DNA from: Erinaceus europaeus
Lineage: Eukaryota > Chordata > Mammalia > Eulipotyphla > Erinaceidae
NCBI RefSeq assembly: GCF_950295315.1
Contig: NC_080171.1
Location: 96,710,752-96,774,751 of the forward strand
DNA: 64,000 nt
Direction: 5' to 3'
Part shown: piece by piece, positions 15,966 through 28,000 of the stretch
Layout: every line of letters begins with the position of its first letter
Numbering within the stretch: the first letter of the stretch is position 1
Notes under the pieces: generated by a model
Databases searched by the model: none
The model's input: only the letters and a program-made list of their open reading frames with translations
What the model was told of the DNA's origin: nothing
Position numbers and translations under genes: made by a program

Positions 15966-16074
15966 GTCCATTTGTTTTATTTTAATGAGACACAGAGAAA
16001 GATACAGAATCAAGAGTACTGCTCTGCACTGGCTGTCTCTCCTGCCCAAATCAATCTTAAAAAAAAAAAAGATA

Positions 16075-16195
16075 GAGGGCAGGGAGATAGCATAATGGTT
16101 ATGCAAAAAGACTTGTCTGAGGCTCTGAGGTCTCAGGTTCAATCCTTTGCACCACAAGGCATAGCTGAGCAGTGTTCTGGTTAAAAAAGGTAGGA
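16075..16195 (+). mobile_element. Type C SINE, representative copy
   Basis: The head is GATAGCATAATGGTTATGCA (A-box-like TAGCATAATGG), then a B box GGTTCAATCC, then CACCACAAGGC...GAGCAGTG and a T/A-rich end. It is about 120 bp, with no long pyrimidine tract. Confidence 0.75.
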
Positions 16196-16224
16196 GAGAA
16201 GGAAGAAAGAAAGGAAGAGAGAAG

Positions 16225-16470
16225 ATGGTATAGGGGTTTTTGCAAAATGCCTTTTATGCTTGAGGCACCAAAGGCCCCAGCTCCAATCCCTACCAGCACC
16301 ACTATAACGCAGAAGTTGGCAGACCTGATTAAAAAAAAAGGGGGGGTTATAGAGGACCTAGTGGGGGTTGTATTGTTATATGGGAAACTGGGGAATGTTA
16401 TGCATGTACAAACTATTGTATTTACTGTTGAATGTAAAACACTAATTCCCCAATAAAGAAATAACAAAAG
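16225..16470 (+). mobile_element. Type C-like SINE followed by an L1 3' end
   Basis: A diverged C+ copy (16225-16340) is followed directly by an L1 3' tail (16345-16470) with AGGACCTAGTGGGGG, ATGTACAAACTATTG and a terminal CAATAAAGAAAT. Confidence 0.65.
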
Positions 16471-16627
16471 GGGGGAACGTATTATTACTATTGTGATATG
16501 AAAACCAATGCCACCTTTGGCTAAGGTTGAGCCCGAAAAGCAACAGCCTAGGCAGCTAATCCTGGCACTACATTCATTCCTTGCTGTCCTATCTGTTTTG
16601 CTGTAGTAACCTCTCTATAGGGGTTAT

Positions 16628-18480
16628 TTATTTATTTATTTATTTTTGCCTCCAGGGTTATTGCTGGGGCTCGGTGGTTGCCCACACTATGAATCCACTG
16701 CGCTTGGAAGCTATTTTTCCACCCTTTGTTGCCCTTGTTGTCTTATCATTGTTGTTATTATTGTTGTCATTGTTGTTGGACAGGACAGAGAGAAATGAAG
16801 GAGGGGGAGAGAAAGACACCGGCAGATCTGCTTCACCACCTGTGAAGTGAACCCCCTGCAGGTGGGGAGCCGGGGGGCTGGAACCCGGTTCCTTATGCCC
16901 TCTTTGCGCTTTGCACCATGTGCGCTTAACCCACTGCCTGGCTCCCATAGGGGTTATTTTTAATGAGAGAGGGAGATAGAAAGATACAGAGATCAGAGCT
17001 CTGGTTTATGGTGGTGCAGGAGAGTGAATTTGGAACTTTGGAGCCTCAGGCATGAAAATCTTTTTGCATAACCATTATGGTCCCCCCCCCCAAAACATCT
17101 TTAAAATATCCCCTCCCTTCTCTTTAATATTTATTTACTTATAAACATTTATTTATTTATCGGATAGAAACAGAGAAATTGAGAGGGGAAGGGGAGATAA
17201 AGCGAGAGAGGGAAAGAGACACCCGCAGCAGTGCTTCTTACGTTCTCCTGACTGTAGGTTTGGACCAGCGCCTTGTACCTGGCTCCCTGAGCATTGCAAC
17301 GGCTGCTCTGCCAAGTGTACTACTTGCCCCCTCTTCCTACCTTTCTTTTTTAAATTTTTAAAATATTTATTTATTCCCTTTTATTGCCCTTGTTTTATTG
17401 TAGTTATTATTGTTGTTGTTATTGGACAGGACAGAGAGAAATGGAGAGAGGAGGGGAAGGCAGAGAGGAGGAAAGATAGACACCTGCAGACCTGCTTCAC
17501 CGCCTGTGAAGCGACTCCCCTGCAGGTGGGGAGCCGGGGTTCGAATCCGGATCCTTATGCCGGTCCTTGTGCTTTGCGCCACCTGCGCTTAACCCGCTGC
17601 GCTACCGCCCGACTCCCCCTCCCTCTTTCATTAACAGCAGTGCACTATCCAAGTGAGCTGTTTTGCTGACTCAAGATTTTTTTTTTTTTTTTCTTTATTA
17701 CTGAGAGTTGAACTAACTGCTCGATTCTGACATGTGGTGGTGCCAGCAATTGAACTCTGGGCGTCTGGCGGTAACACAGCGGCGCAAAGCGCGAGAACTG
17801 GCGTAAGGATCCCGGTTTGATCCCGCACTCCTCACCTGCAGGGGAGTCACTTCACAGGCGGTGAAGCAGGTCTGCAGGTGTCTATCTTTCTCTCCCCCTC
17901 TGTCTCCCCTCCTCTCTCCATTTCTCTCTGTCCTATCCAACAACGACAGCAATAACAATAATCATAACCACAGCAACGATAAAACAAGGGCAACAAAAGG
18001 GGAAAAAAAGCCTCCAGGAGCAGTGATTTCGAAGCCCCAGCAATAACCCTGGAGGCAAAAAAAAAAAATTGATGTGGGGTCTCTGGAGCATCAGGCTTGC
18101 ATTGTCTCCTCCGTCCAGAGGTTCCCCCCTCCCCGCCCCCACGCACCTTTGGTTTATGGTGGTGCCGGATATAGGACCAGGGCTTTCGGAGCCTCAGTCA
18201 TAAAAAGTCTGTTGTGTAAACCACTCAGTTTGCTCCAGTCCCAGTATTTCTTTATTTTTTGAAGGCTTACTTATATGTGAGCGGAGAGAAACCAGAGCAT
18301 CGATCTGGCCCACACCATAGCAGGAGTTGAACCGGGGACCTCCTATTTGAAAGGCCAAAAACTTTAGTCACTGCACTACGTCCCAGCCGCCAGAATTTCT
18401 TGAATCGGTCAGCTCTGGCTATTGGCGGTGGCAGGATGGAACCTGGGTCTTGAGCATTACTGCTGCACTCCTCCCCAGGC
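16628..18480. mobile_element. SINEs between RPL35 and ARPC5L, right part
   Basis: A- with 3' extension 16628-16947; C- 16950-17090; B- 17125-17332; A- 17355-17617; C- fragment about 17690-17760; A+ with 3' hairpin extension 17757-18060; C- 18150-18240; D- 18245-18390; C- fragment 18400-18460. The ARPC5L CpG island begins right after. 16,480-16,620 is unrecognised. Confidence 0.75.
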
Positions 18481-18770
18481 TGGAAGGTCTGTGGTCCAAA
18501 CAGCGCTCCTCCCTCAGTCTGAGCAGGGACGCCCATCCCTGGAGTCCGCTGTGGTGCCCTGTGCCCCGCGACGCTCCTCGGATGCAGGTGGGAAGCCAAA
18601 GAACCGGCGTAATTAAACCGCACACAAGGCTCGGCTCGGACGCCCGCTTCTCAGACACGAAGACCCAATCTCCAGGCAGGCGAGGGGCTCAAGGTGGCGA
18701 CCTGACCTGGATACCCACCGGGCGGACTTCGCAGCGCAGCCACCTACGCCACGCCCACCACGACCACACT

Positions 18771-18913
18771 CACTTCCGTTTCCGGCACGGCCCGGAAGTG
18801 GGCGGGCAGCGGCGGCTGCGCGCGGAGGAGGTGCCCAGCCAGCGCTTCCCGCCCCCGAGCCGGTGCGGAGCCGAGCGGAGTGGAGGTAGCTGTGCGGGCG
18901 CCCAGCCCCCGCC
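18771..18913 (+). promoter_or_regulatory. ARPC5L promoter: inverted ETS pair and GC box in a CpG island
   Basis: CACTTCCG (18771-18778) and CGGAAGTG (18793-18800) form a perfect 8-bp inverted pair of ETS-type sites. A GC box (GGGCGGGC) follows at about 18800-18807. The start codon lies 114 bp beyond. No TATA box is visible. The CpG-rich stretch spans about 18,480-19,720. Confidence 0.6.
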
Positions 18914-19062
18914 ATGGCCCGGAACACACTGTCCTCGCGCTTCCGTCGGGTGGACATCGACGAGTTTGACGAGAACAAATTCGTGGACGAACAGGAGGAG
19001 GCGGCGGCGGCGGCGGCCGAGCCAGGCCCGGACCCCAACGAGGTGGACGGGCTCCTGCGGCA
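18914..19062 (+). CDS. ARPC5L: ARPC5L exon 1 (coding part)
   Basis: It encodes residues 1-49 plus two bases (CA) of a Gln codon that is completed in exon 2. The frame stays open beyond 19062 into the intron, so ORF length alone would misplace this end. The exon ends just before ATATCCTT. Confidence 0.93.
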
Positions 19063-22000
19063 ATATCCTTCTCCGAAACGGCTGCGGGGCCTTCCCGCCG
19101 CGTTCGGCCCCGGCTCCCTCTGCCCCTGGATGCGGCCCCTTAGGCTGGCACCGTCGCTCCTGTTCTCCCCGGCCCCTGCGGGTCGTCCTGCCAGTTCGCG
19201 TCCGTTCTGGCCCCCTTCGGCAGGCAGCTTTCCCCCATCTCCCTCCGACCCGGTCTCCCGACTGCGCCCACCTGGCCGCGGCCCCTGCAGCACCGAGATG
19301 CGGGTGGACGGGCTGCCGCTGCGCAACCCGGGAGCGTCCCGGCCCCGCGGTCACCCCGCTCACCCGCCAGGTCTCCCTTCTCTCCCCAGTGCCTCCTCAG
19401 CCCGTCCAGGCTGAACCTTCCTTGGGCTCCCCGTCCTTGGACAGGCCTCCGGTGGGGGTGGGGGGTGAAGGCATTTCGGGGGCTTGGGCGGCGGGAGGGG
19501 CCGAGATGAGCCACCGCTGAGTACCTGAGCGGCCGGGGCGGCTCCCGGGCTCGGTGCTTGGGCTTGGTTGCAGCACCGCGCAGAGGGCGGTGGGGGCTGC
19601 AGCGGGGGGCTGGGCCCGGGGCGGGCGGGGCGCGCAGGCCGGAGCCCCCGTCCGGCTCGCGAGCCCGAGCTGGTGCCCCGCCCCCTCCCCCCGCTGCCGT
19701 GGGTCCCACCCACGGGTTTCAAGCCCCTTGCTCACTTAACCTAGGTTTCCTATGAGCTCCGTTGGCTTTTTCGACCTTGACGGTCTCCGCCACATTCAAC
19801 AAGTGTAGTTTTGGCTCTTCTCCCCCAGTACCCTTCTGCAGGAAGCCGTGGGAAAGACTAGTGGTTTAGAGCTCAAAGGGGGGGGGGAAAGCAACACTAG
19901 ACTGCCTAAGTGAACTGTTAAAAGTAGAGCCGCCTGACTGGAAATGACTATTCTTGTGACCACAGAAAATAAGCATTTAGACAACAAGATTAAAAATAGA
20001 GGTGGTTGTCACAGCCTGCTCGGTCCCTGAGCAGGTTGAGCACAGGAAACTGACTTATTCTCACAGGAAAGATTTTTCTTTATTGAAATGGTGTTGCAGG
20101 AAATGCCCGCCCCTCCCCCGCACTTGCCTGGTAAGGGTTGGAGGCTCCTGCTTTATTTAAATCAGGTTCTGGGTGTTTTAATCAGTTGACTCAGCTTGGG
20201 AAGTCAGGCCCCAAAAATGCTTTTGGGAGGAGTCCTGTCGTTCCTCCTGTATGCCTTTTAAGACAAAATATGGTCTGATGTTCTTTGTTTAAATAGGAAT
20301 GTATTAACCAAGGTGGGGATTCAAACTTGTATTTCCTGCCCCATCAGGCTCACCGTGCTTGGCCCACTAGTGAAATGAGGTCATGAGCAGGACCTCGGTG
20401 AGGGAAAGTTGTTTTTCCAGCCTGCTTCAGGTCCTGGCTCATGGGCAGTCTGTGTCAAAAGGACTCCAGGGTCAGGCCTGTAGCCCTGAACAGCCACAAA
20501 TGGGGAAAACAAGGTTTACTTATCTCCTCTTGGTCTTGGTGTTTCAAGGCTTTGTTGAAGCCTTGAAATATCTCTGGATATGCCCCTGACCAGTGATAAT
20601 TTCTTTGAGGCTGCTTGGAGACCAGATTTAGCCAGCCAGGGAATAATAGTGTTGCTGCTAGTGGCAGTGGCAAATCTTGTTACCATAGAGAGAGTACCTC
20701 TTGGGATTGGGGAAAGGAAGGGTAGCAGGTGAGAACTGAAATCTTGGCAAATGTTGGGTCCAGTGAGGGAGGAGGAGCTAGCTATTTATTGATAATTATT
20801 GGTGCATGATAAGCTTTAGTTTTTCGTGTGCCAGGTTTGGAGTTGTATTAGATCATTGAACTTAAACTGTTTAGCAGACTTCTAGGAGTCTTAGGTCCGA
20901 GACAGAGAGTAGGGATGGAGAGGTTGATTGATTGAAGTGGAAGAAGGTAGGTGGAGACCTGACCTAGTTCTGTATAGGGAAGCAAGTGATGGGGGGAGAC
21001 TGCCACACAGATGAAGTATAGAATGTGCAGGGGCACAGTGGGTAGATAGCATAATGGTTATGCAAAGAGACTCATGCCTGATGCTCCATAGTACCAGGTT
21101 CAGTCCCCTGCACCACCATAAGCCAGAGCTGAGCAGTGCTCTGGTTTAAAAAAAAAAAAAAAAAGGAAAGAAAGAAAGAAAATATATGGGCTGTGTGGTC
21201 CGGCTCTACCAGGCTGTGACTATGTGACCTTGAATAGGTCACATATCCTCTTTGAAGCTCAGTATCCTCTGATGAATGAAGAAACATGCTTTCGGGACCA
21301 GGTGGTGATGCACCTGGTTGAACATACTTGTTACAGTGCACAAGGACCTAGGTTGGAGCCCCTGGTCCCCCTGTAAGTTAAAAAAGAAAGAAAGAAGCAT
21401 GCTTCCCTTCCAGGTTACACGGAAGCATCACTGGACACACAGCTAGTGACCTGCAGGAGCAGCTTGGTTCTGAGGGTAGAGTGGCAGGTGGGGGATTCTG
21501 GAAAGCGTTTGGGTTTAGATTCAGGCATGCTTGGCATGTTACACCATTGGTAGCTTATAAATAAATAGCTTTGCAACCTTGGACAGGTCATTTCTCTGAA
21601 CCTCAAAAGTAATTTTTGTCTCACAGGTAGTCATGAGATGACTTGAAAGCACCTGAGATCTTGTAGAGATTTTTAGACTTTTTTTTTTCCCCTCTCAGAG
21701 CACTGCTCAGCTCTGGCTTGCAGAAGTGCTAGGGATTGAATCTGAAAGCCTGCTTTATAAACTATTGTGCTATCTTCATGGCCCCTTGTAGGTATTTTAA
21801 AGTATTTGTTGCCTCTTTTTTTTTTTTTTTAAGTAATTTATTTATTCATGAGGAAGATAGAGAGAAAGAACCAGACATCACTCTGGCACATGTGCTGCCG
21901 GGGATTGAGCTCAGGACCTCATGGTTGAGAATCTAATGCTTTATCCACTGCACCACCTCCCAGACCATTTGCCTCTACCTCCCTTGTAGTTTCTGGTAGC

Positions 22001-25000
22001 CTGGAGCATGGATTTGTCTAGAGCACAGGTTTGCACCCCTTCCTTGAAGAAATTTGCCAGTGTTTGGAGACATTTCCACTGTCAAATAGGAGTGTTTAGT
22101 ATAGCATACTGAGTGAGTAGAGGCTGCTGAATATCCTACAAGGCACAGAATAACCCCATGAGGAATAGAGTCTCCGGTCTCAAACATCAGTAGTGCTGTG
22201 ACTAAAAAACTGATCTGGGAGTCGGGCGATAGTGCAGCAGGTTAAGCACAGGTGGCGCAAAGCGCAAGGACTGGCCTAAGGATCCTGGTTTGAGCCCCCG
22301 GCTCCCCACCTACAGGGGAATCGCTTCACAGGTGGTGAAGCAGGTCTGTAGGTGTCTATCTTTCTCTCCCCCTCTCTATCTTCCCCTCCCCTCTCCATTT
22401 CTCTCTGTCCTATCCAACAATGACAACATCAATAACAACAATAGTAATAACTACAACAATAAAGCAAGGGCAACAAAAGGGAATAAATAAATATTTTAAA
22501 AAACTGTTATGGAGGGCTGGCTGGTGGCACACCGGGTTAAGCAGGACTAGCACAGGGATCCTGGTTTGAGACCCCAGCTCCCCATCTGCAGGGGGGTTGT
22601 TTCACAAGTGGGGAAGCAGATCTGCACGTATCTTATCTTTCTCTTTCCCTTTTCCCTTTCAGTTTCTCTCTGTCTTATCCCTCCTGTTTGACAGTGGAAA
22701 CAAAAATGGAAAAAATGGTCAGTGGATTCGTAATACAGGGACCCCAGGCCCAGAGATAACCCTGGAGACAAAAAAAAAAAAAAAAAAAGGAAAGGGAAAA
22801 ACTGGTCTGGAGGGCTAGGTATGGTTCTCTAGCCACCCCACAGCCTGCTTTCTCAATTTTTTTTTTTTTTTAATATTTATTCATTCCCTTTCGTTGTCTA
22901 CCACCCAACTCCCAACACAGCTTGCTTTCTAAAAGGACCTACAAGCAGCTGAGTGCACAGACTGGCTTGTGACTTGTAGGTCGCATTGGTGTTCTCCTTG
23001 CTCCCCTGCTGCTCTAGGGCCCGTACCCACCAACACTTGTATGCAGGCTTGAGAGACCTGGCTCCACAGGTGACTCTCCCCACGCCCAACTAGTCGTTCT
23101 TCCTTAGCTTTACAGATGGCTGTTTTCCAGCCATGCCCGTCTAGCTTTCCTTGCTGATTTCTGATAGTCTCCTTTCTGCTCTGCTATATCAAATTAGAAA
23201 AAAATTACGAGGTAGCAGTTATCAGAGGTCGATATTAGACCGACCCACCTGACTAATGAAAAGACATTCTGAAGTCTACAGATACAGGAGTGTGGGGTGC
23301 TGCCTCTGAATTAAGGGAGATGGGTTAAAGCTGAGCTGGCGCAGGAACCTCCATGCAAGTGGCTGCTGGGTGGGTGGATTCTGTTGGCTCTGGAGGCTGT
23401 TCATACGTGGGTATCACTGCACCAACAGGGGTAGAGACCTCATAGGGCAGAATCTGTTCTTTGTTCTATTTTTGAAGCCTTTTGGCTGAAGCTAGTGTTT
23501 CAGATGAGGAAATGAAAGTTGGGTGATGTAAGTCAGTTTAAAATAGGTGTCACCTTTGGGGACTTAACCCAGATTGTAACTTTGAGTGCTACGTATTCAG
23601 AACTCAATAAAATAATGTGGTGTCACAGGATGGGGGAAGACAGCATAATGGTTATTGCAAAGAGACTTTTTTTTTTTCCTCCAGGGTTATTGCTGGGCTC
23701 GGTGCCTGCACCATGAATCCACTGCCCCTGGAGGCCATTTCCCAGCCCCCCGTTCCCCCCCCTTTTTGTTGCCCTTCTTGTTGTAGCCTTGTTGTGGTTA
23801 TTATTATTGCCATTGTTGATATTGTTCGTTGTTGGATAGGACAGAGAGAAATGGAGAGAAGAGGGGGAGAGAAAGACACCTGCACACCTGCAGACCTGCT
23901 TCACCACCTGTGAAGCAACTCCCCTCTGCAGGTGGGGAGCCGGGGGCTCGAACCGGGATCCTTACCCTGGTCCCTGAGCTTTGCACCACATGTGCTTAAC
24001 CCACTGCGCCACCGCCCGACCCCCACAAAGAGACTTTTATGCCTAAGACTCCAGAGTCTCAGGTTCAATCCCTGCACCACCATAAGCCAGAGCTGAGCGG
24101 TGCTCTAGTAATAAATAAATAAAATTGTCAGGTGGTACTGGGATTGGATCTGCTCGTTTTGTTTGCAAAAGGTTCTTTTTAGATGAGTAAATTCTCCCTC
24201 TTATAGAATTTGGTGCCTCAGGGGCCAGGTGGTGGTGCATCTGGTAAAGCACACACATTACAATGCGCAAGGACCTGGGATCAAGCCCCTGCTCCCCACC
24301 TGCAGGAGGAAAGCTTCACAAACGGTGAAGTACAGCTTCAGGTGTCTCCCTGTCTTCTTTGCTATTTCCACCTCCTCTCCCCGTTTCTCTCTGTCTCTAT
24401 TCAATAAAAAAAAAGTACTTGATGCCTCACAGACCTAAGAGGTTTCGTAAGGCAAAAGTCTTAGCATGTCTTAATTCCTTTAGTAGTGTAGCTGGTAAAA
24501 TCGTCAGATGCATACCTAAATCTCTGTGCTTTCGCTCTTTTTGAAGATGAGAATGCTGATCTTACTTGGTGGTTGTGAGGACCTGGTGGGACTGATTGAT
24601 GTACCATACAGACTAAAAATTAAATCAGGTTTTGCCCAATTTTGAGTAAGTTACTTCTGAGAGCTTTTGCTTTCGTATTGCCTTTCAGGGAGTGAATGTA
24701 TGAACATTCAAAGTTGCTTTCAGGAACTTAAGGGATGACTGAAAGAGGACTTTGCAGAGTAGAGAGATACCCTCTACTCGAGAATGCTCCAGGCTTCTCT
24801 AAATAGGCTTTGCCCACATGGAAGCCAGCAGTGGGAGGTGGGTGGGTAAGATGCGACAGTTTGCTTTTATTCTGTTGTTTCTTTTCCCACAATGCCTTGC
24901 ACATATGCAATTCCACTGTGTCTGGCTGACATTCTCATTTATTTCAGAGAGAGAAAACACTCCTTGTCCCACCATCCATGGAACTTTCCCTGTTGTGGTG

Positions 25001-28000
25001 CTTCCATGTGGTACCAGGGTTCAAATCTGGGACCTCATATATGGTTAAGTGTGTACTTTACTGGGTGAACTATCTCCTGGCCCCCTCCAGGTGTTTTTAA
25101 GATGAGTTCAGTTCTGAAAGCCTGGACATACTTGAGCCTAGCCATCCTTAACTGATGATGATGCACAGGGGACATGCTTCGGGCCTTTCATGCTGCTTTG
25201 CGGAACTCTCCTGTCAACACCAAGAATCAAGCTGTGAAGGTAAAGGGGGGTTTGCTGCAGCTCTGCAGAATGTTGTTGGGACTGGGCTGTTAATCTGTTT
25301 CCTCAGCCGAGTGTGAACTCCCTGGGGCCCCCAGACAGTGTCTGTTTCATCTCTGCCTCTGAAGATCTGCCAGGGGAGTGAGTTGGCACTGGGCAGTGTT
25401 TCCACAGAAGCCATCAAAGATGTCAGTGTTAAAGATAAAAACTCCCCCAAGAAATTCTCACTCTTCCCCAGGGCCTCATAGGGCGAGAAGTCAGACCAGC
25501 CTTTGCTGATTAGCAAAATTACAAATCAGCTCACCCAGCGGGACTGACTTATCAGTGGCTATGCTTTTATAGACTATTAAGACTTTCTCTGCATAGGGTT
25601 TTTTTTCCCCCTTGTGCTTTTAAGGTTTCTTGCCAATTAAAAACAGGTGAGGAGATACAGTTTACTGCATCAGAGAGGCTGTCAAAAATTTAGTGCAAGG
25701 GAAGGGGACTTTGTCATTTTGTGACAGCATCTTGATGTAATCAGTAGTGGTACCCCAGACACGGAGGGAAGTGACCCCTCTTACTGGGTATAAGTGCAGA
25801 GAGATACTGCTGCACTCTCAAGATTCCCAGTGGCCTGGGAGAAAGTACAGCGCCTGAGCTCTGGACTTGGAGGCATGCAATCATGTGTTCAATCTCTGGC
25901 ACCACATATGCCAGAGAGTTGCTCTGATCTCTCTTCTGCCTCATTACAAAGTAAATAAGTAGGTAAATATCCCCATAGTTGTGATCCACTGTAGAGCCTT
26001 GCTGATGTCACCCAGGACAGTGATTTTTTTTTTAATTGTTTAAATCTTTATTTATTGATTTTTGAATAGAGACAGAGAGAAATTGTCAGAGGAGGGGATA
26101 TAGTGCGGAAGAGAGACAGAGAGACACCTGCAGATCTGCTTCATCACTTGTGAAGCTTTCCCCCTGCAGGTGGGGGCCAGGGACTTGAACCCAGATCCTT
26201 GCGCACTGTAATGTGTGCGCTTAACCAGGTGCGCCACCTCCTGGCCCCTAGGACAGTGATTTTTTTTTTCTCCCCCCTAAAATTCTTATTCCCCCTCCCC
26301 CAATAAATGGGAAAACTTACCATCAATAAGAATTACTTTTAAGTTTAAATCAATAAAAATTTCCAGCCCACTTTTTATTTTTATTTATTTTTAATTTTTT
26401 AACCAGAGCACTGTTCAGCTCTAGCTTATGGTGGTGCAGGGGATTGAACCTGAGACTTCAGAGCCTCAGGCATGAGAATCTCTTTGCATAACCATTATGC
26501 CCTCTACCCTCTGCCCTTCTTTTTATTTTTTTCAAGTTAGAAATAAGGCAGTTTGAGGGAGTCAGGCTGTAGTGCAGCGGGCTAAGTGCAGGTGGCGCAA
26601 AGCACAAGGACCGGCATAAGGATTCCAGTTCGAACCCCGGCTCCCCACCTGCAGGCGATGAAGCAGGTCTGCAGGTGTCTATCTTTCTCTCCTCCTCTCT
26701 GTCTTCCCCTCCCTCTCTCCATTTCTCTCTGTCCTATCCAACAACGACAACAATAATAATAACTACAACAATAAAACAACAAGGGCAACAAAAGGGAATA
26801 AATAAAATAAATATTAAAAAAAAAGAAATAAGGCAGTTTGAGAGTTGGGTGGTGGCACAGAGGGTTAAGCGCAGGTGGCGCAGAGCACAAGGACTGACGT
26901 AAGGATCCCAGTTCGAGCCCCCGGCTCCCCACCTGCAGGGGAGTTCCTTCACAGGCGGTGAAGCAGGTCTGCAGGTGTCTGTCTTTCCCCCTCTGTGTCT
27001 TCCCTTCCCCTCTCCATTTCTCTCTGTCCTGTCCAATAATGACATCAACAACAATAACAACAGTAAAACAAGGGCAAGAAAAGGCAACAAATAAATATTA
27101 AAAGAAATAAAGAAGGCAGTTTTTAGTGAGCTGACCATTTGGTTTCATGTTTCTATACCTTCACGGGGTAGAGGGGTTGGCGGTGTAGAAGTGCCTGGGC
27201 CATGGCTTTGGTCCTCACTCCCTTTCTCTTTCCCCTGTAGGAACGAGCCCAGGGCGTGGTGCTGAAAGTGCTTACAAATTTTAAGAGCAGCGAAATTGAG
27301 CAGGCTGTGCAATCACTGGACAGAAATGGCATTGACTTGTTAATGAAGTACATTTATAAAGGGTTTGAGAAGCCCACAGAAAATAGCAGTGCAGTGTTAC
27401 TCCAGTGGCATGAAAAGGTATGTGAACACGTAGCCCGCACAGACAGCCCTCTGACTGCCCCACAACTATCTGAAGCAGCAGGCCAGCCTTTCCAAAGCAG
27501 TCTGGTTGTATATAAGACTAAGGGGTCATGTGGAAGTAACCTGTAGCATCTGATCACTGACCTTTCTCTGTGAAGTCCCTGGCAGGGGTCTACTGCCTCC
27601 ACTGGTCATAGTTGCTCTAGCTGCTGGGACATGGAGCAAGTGACTTGACATGGTATGGTAGAAGGGGAGTCCAAGAGGGCTGGTGACTGGGGCTTTATAA
27701 TATGGTCTTCGCATTGGTGCTGGTGGTGTCTTGGGAACGTAGGTGGAACCCTCCAGCTGGCTCTTAGGGCTTCCTGCTTTGGTCTCAGCCTAGTCAGGCT
27801 GGAGACTACAATGGTAGAGTCTTTAGCAAGTCACTTAATAGGGTCTTCATCCACACAAAGCAGTAGAAACTTTGCTTGTCTCTTGCTTGGGTCAGTAGAA
27901 GAGTTAACACCTTTTGTTAAACCTGTGTTCTGCCTGTTTGCCAAAGTCCCCTGCCCATTAAAAGGCAGCAGGCAGCTACTCTCACAAAGCCCTTCCTACA

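Larger units (their letters stand above)
19063..25166 (+). other. ARPC5L intron 1, AT-AC minor-class (U12-type) intron
   Basis: The intron starts ATATCCTT (19063-19070), the textbook U12 5' splice site. Near its end it has TCCTTAAC (25145-25152), a close match to the U12 branch site, with the branch A about 15 nt before the terminal AC (25165-25166). Only these boundaries give the conserved junction LLRQ-GDML; no GT donor near 19062 restores it. The first 660 bp are CpG island. 19,740-21,030 and 22,890-23,630 hold no recognised gene or repeat apart from short low-complexity tracts. The rest carries SINEs. Confidence 0.9.

Noticed and set aside
19062..19414. ARPC5L exon 1 extended to the end of its open frame
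   Set aside because: The frame leaves the conserved protein exactly at ATATCCTT, and exon 2 restores it from 25167.
18450..19520. Long open frames of 356 and 237 codons on both strands over the ARPC5L start
   Set aside because: CpG islands have few stop codons. The true frame is the 49-codon exon 1; the others lack family resemblance.
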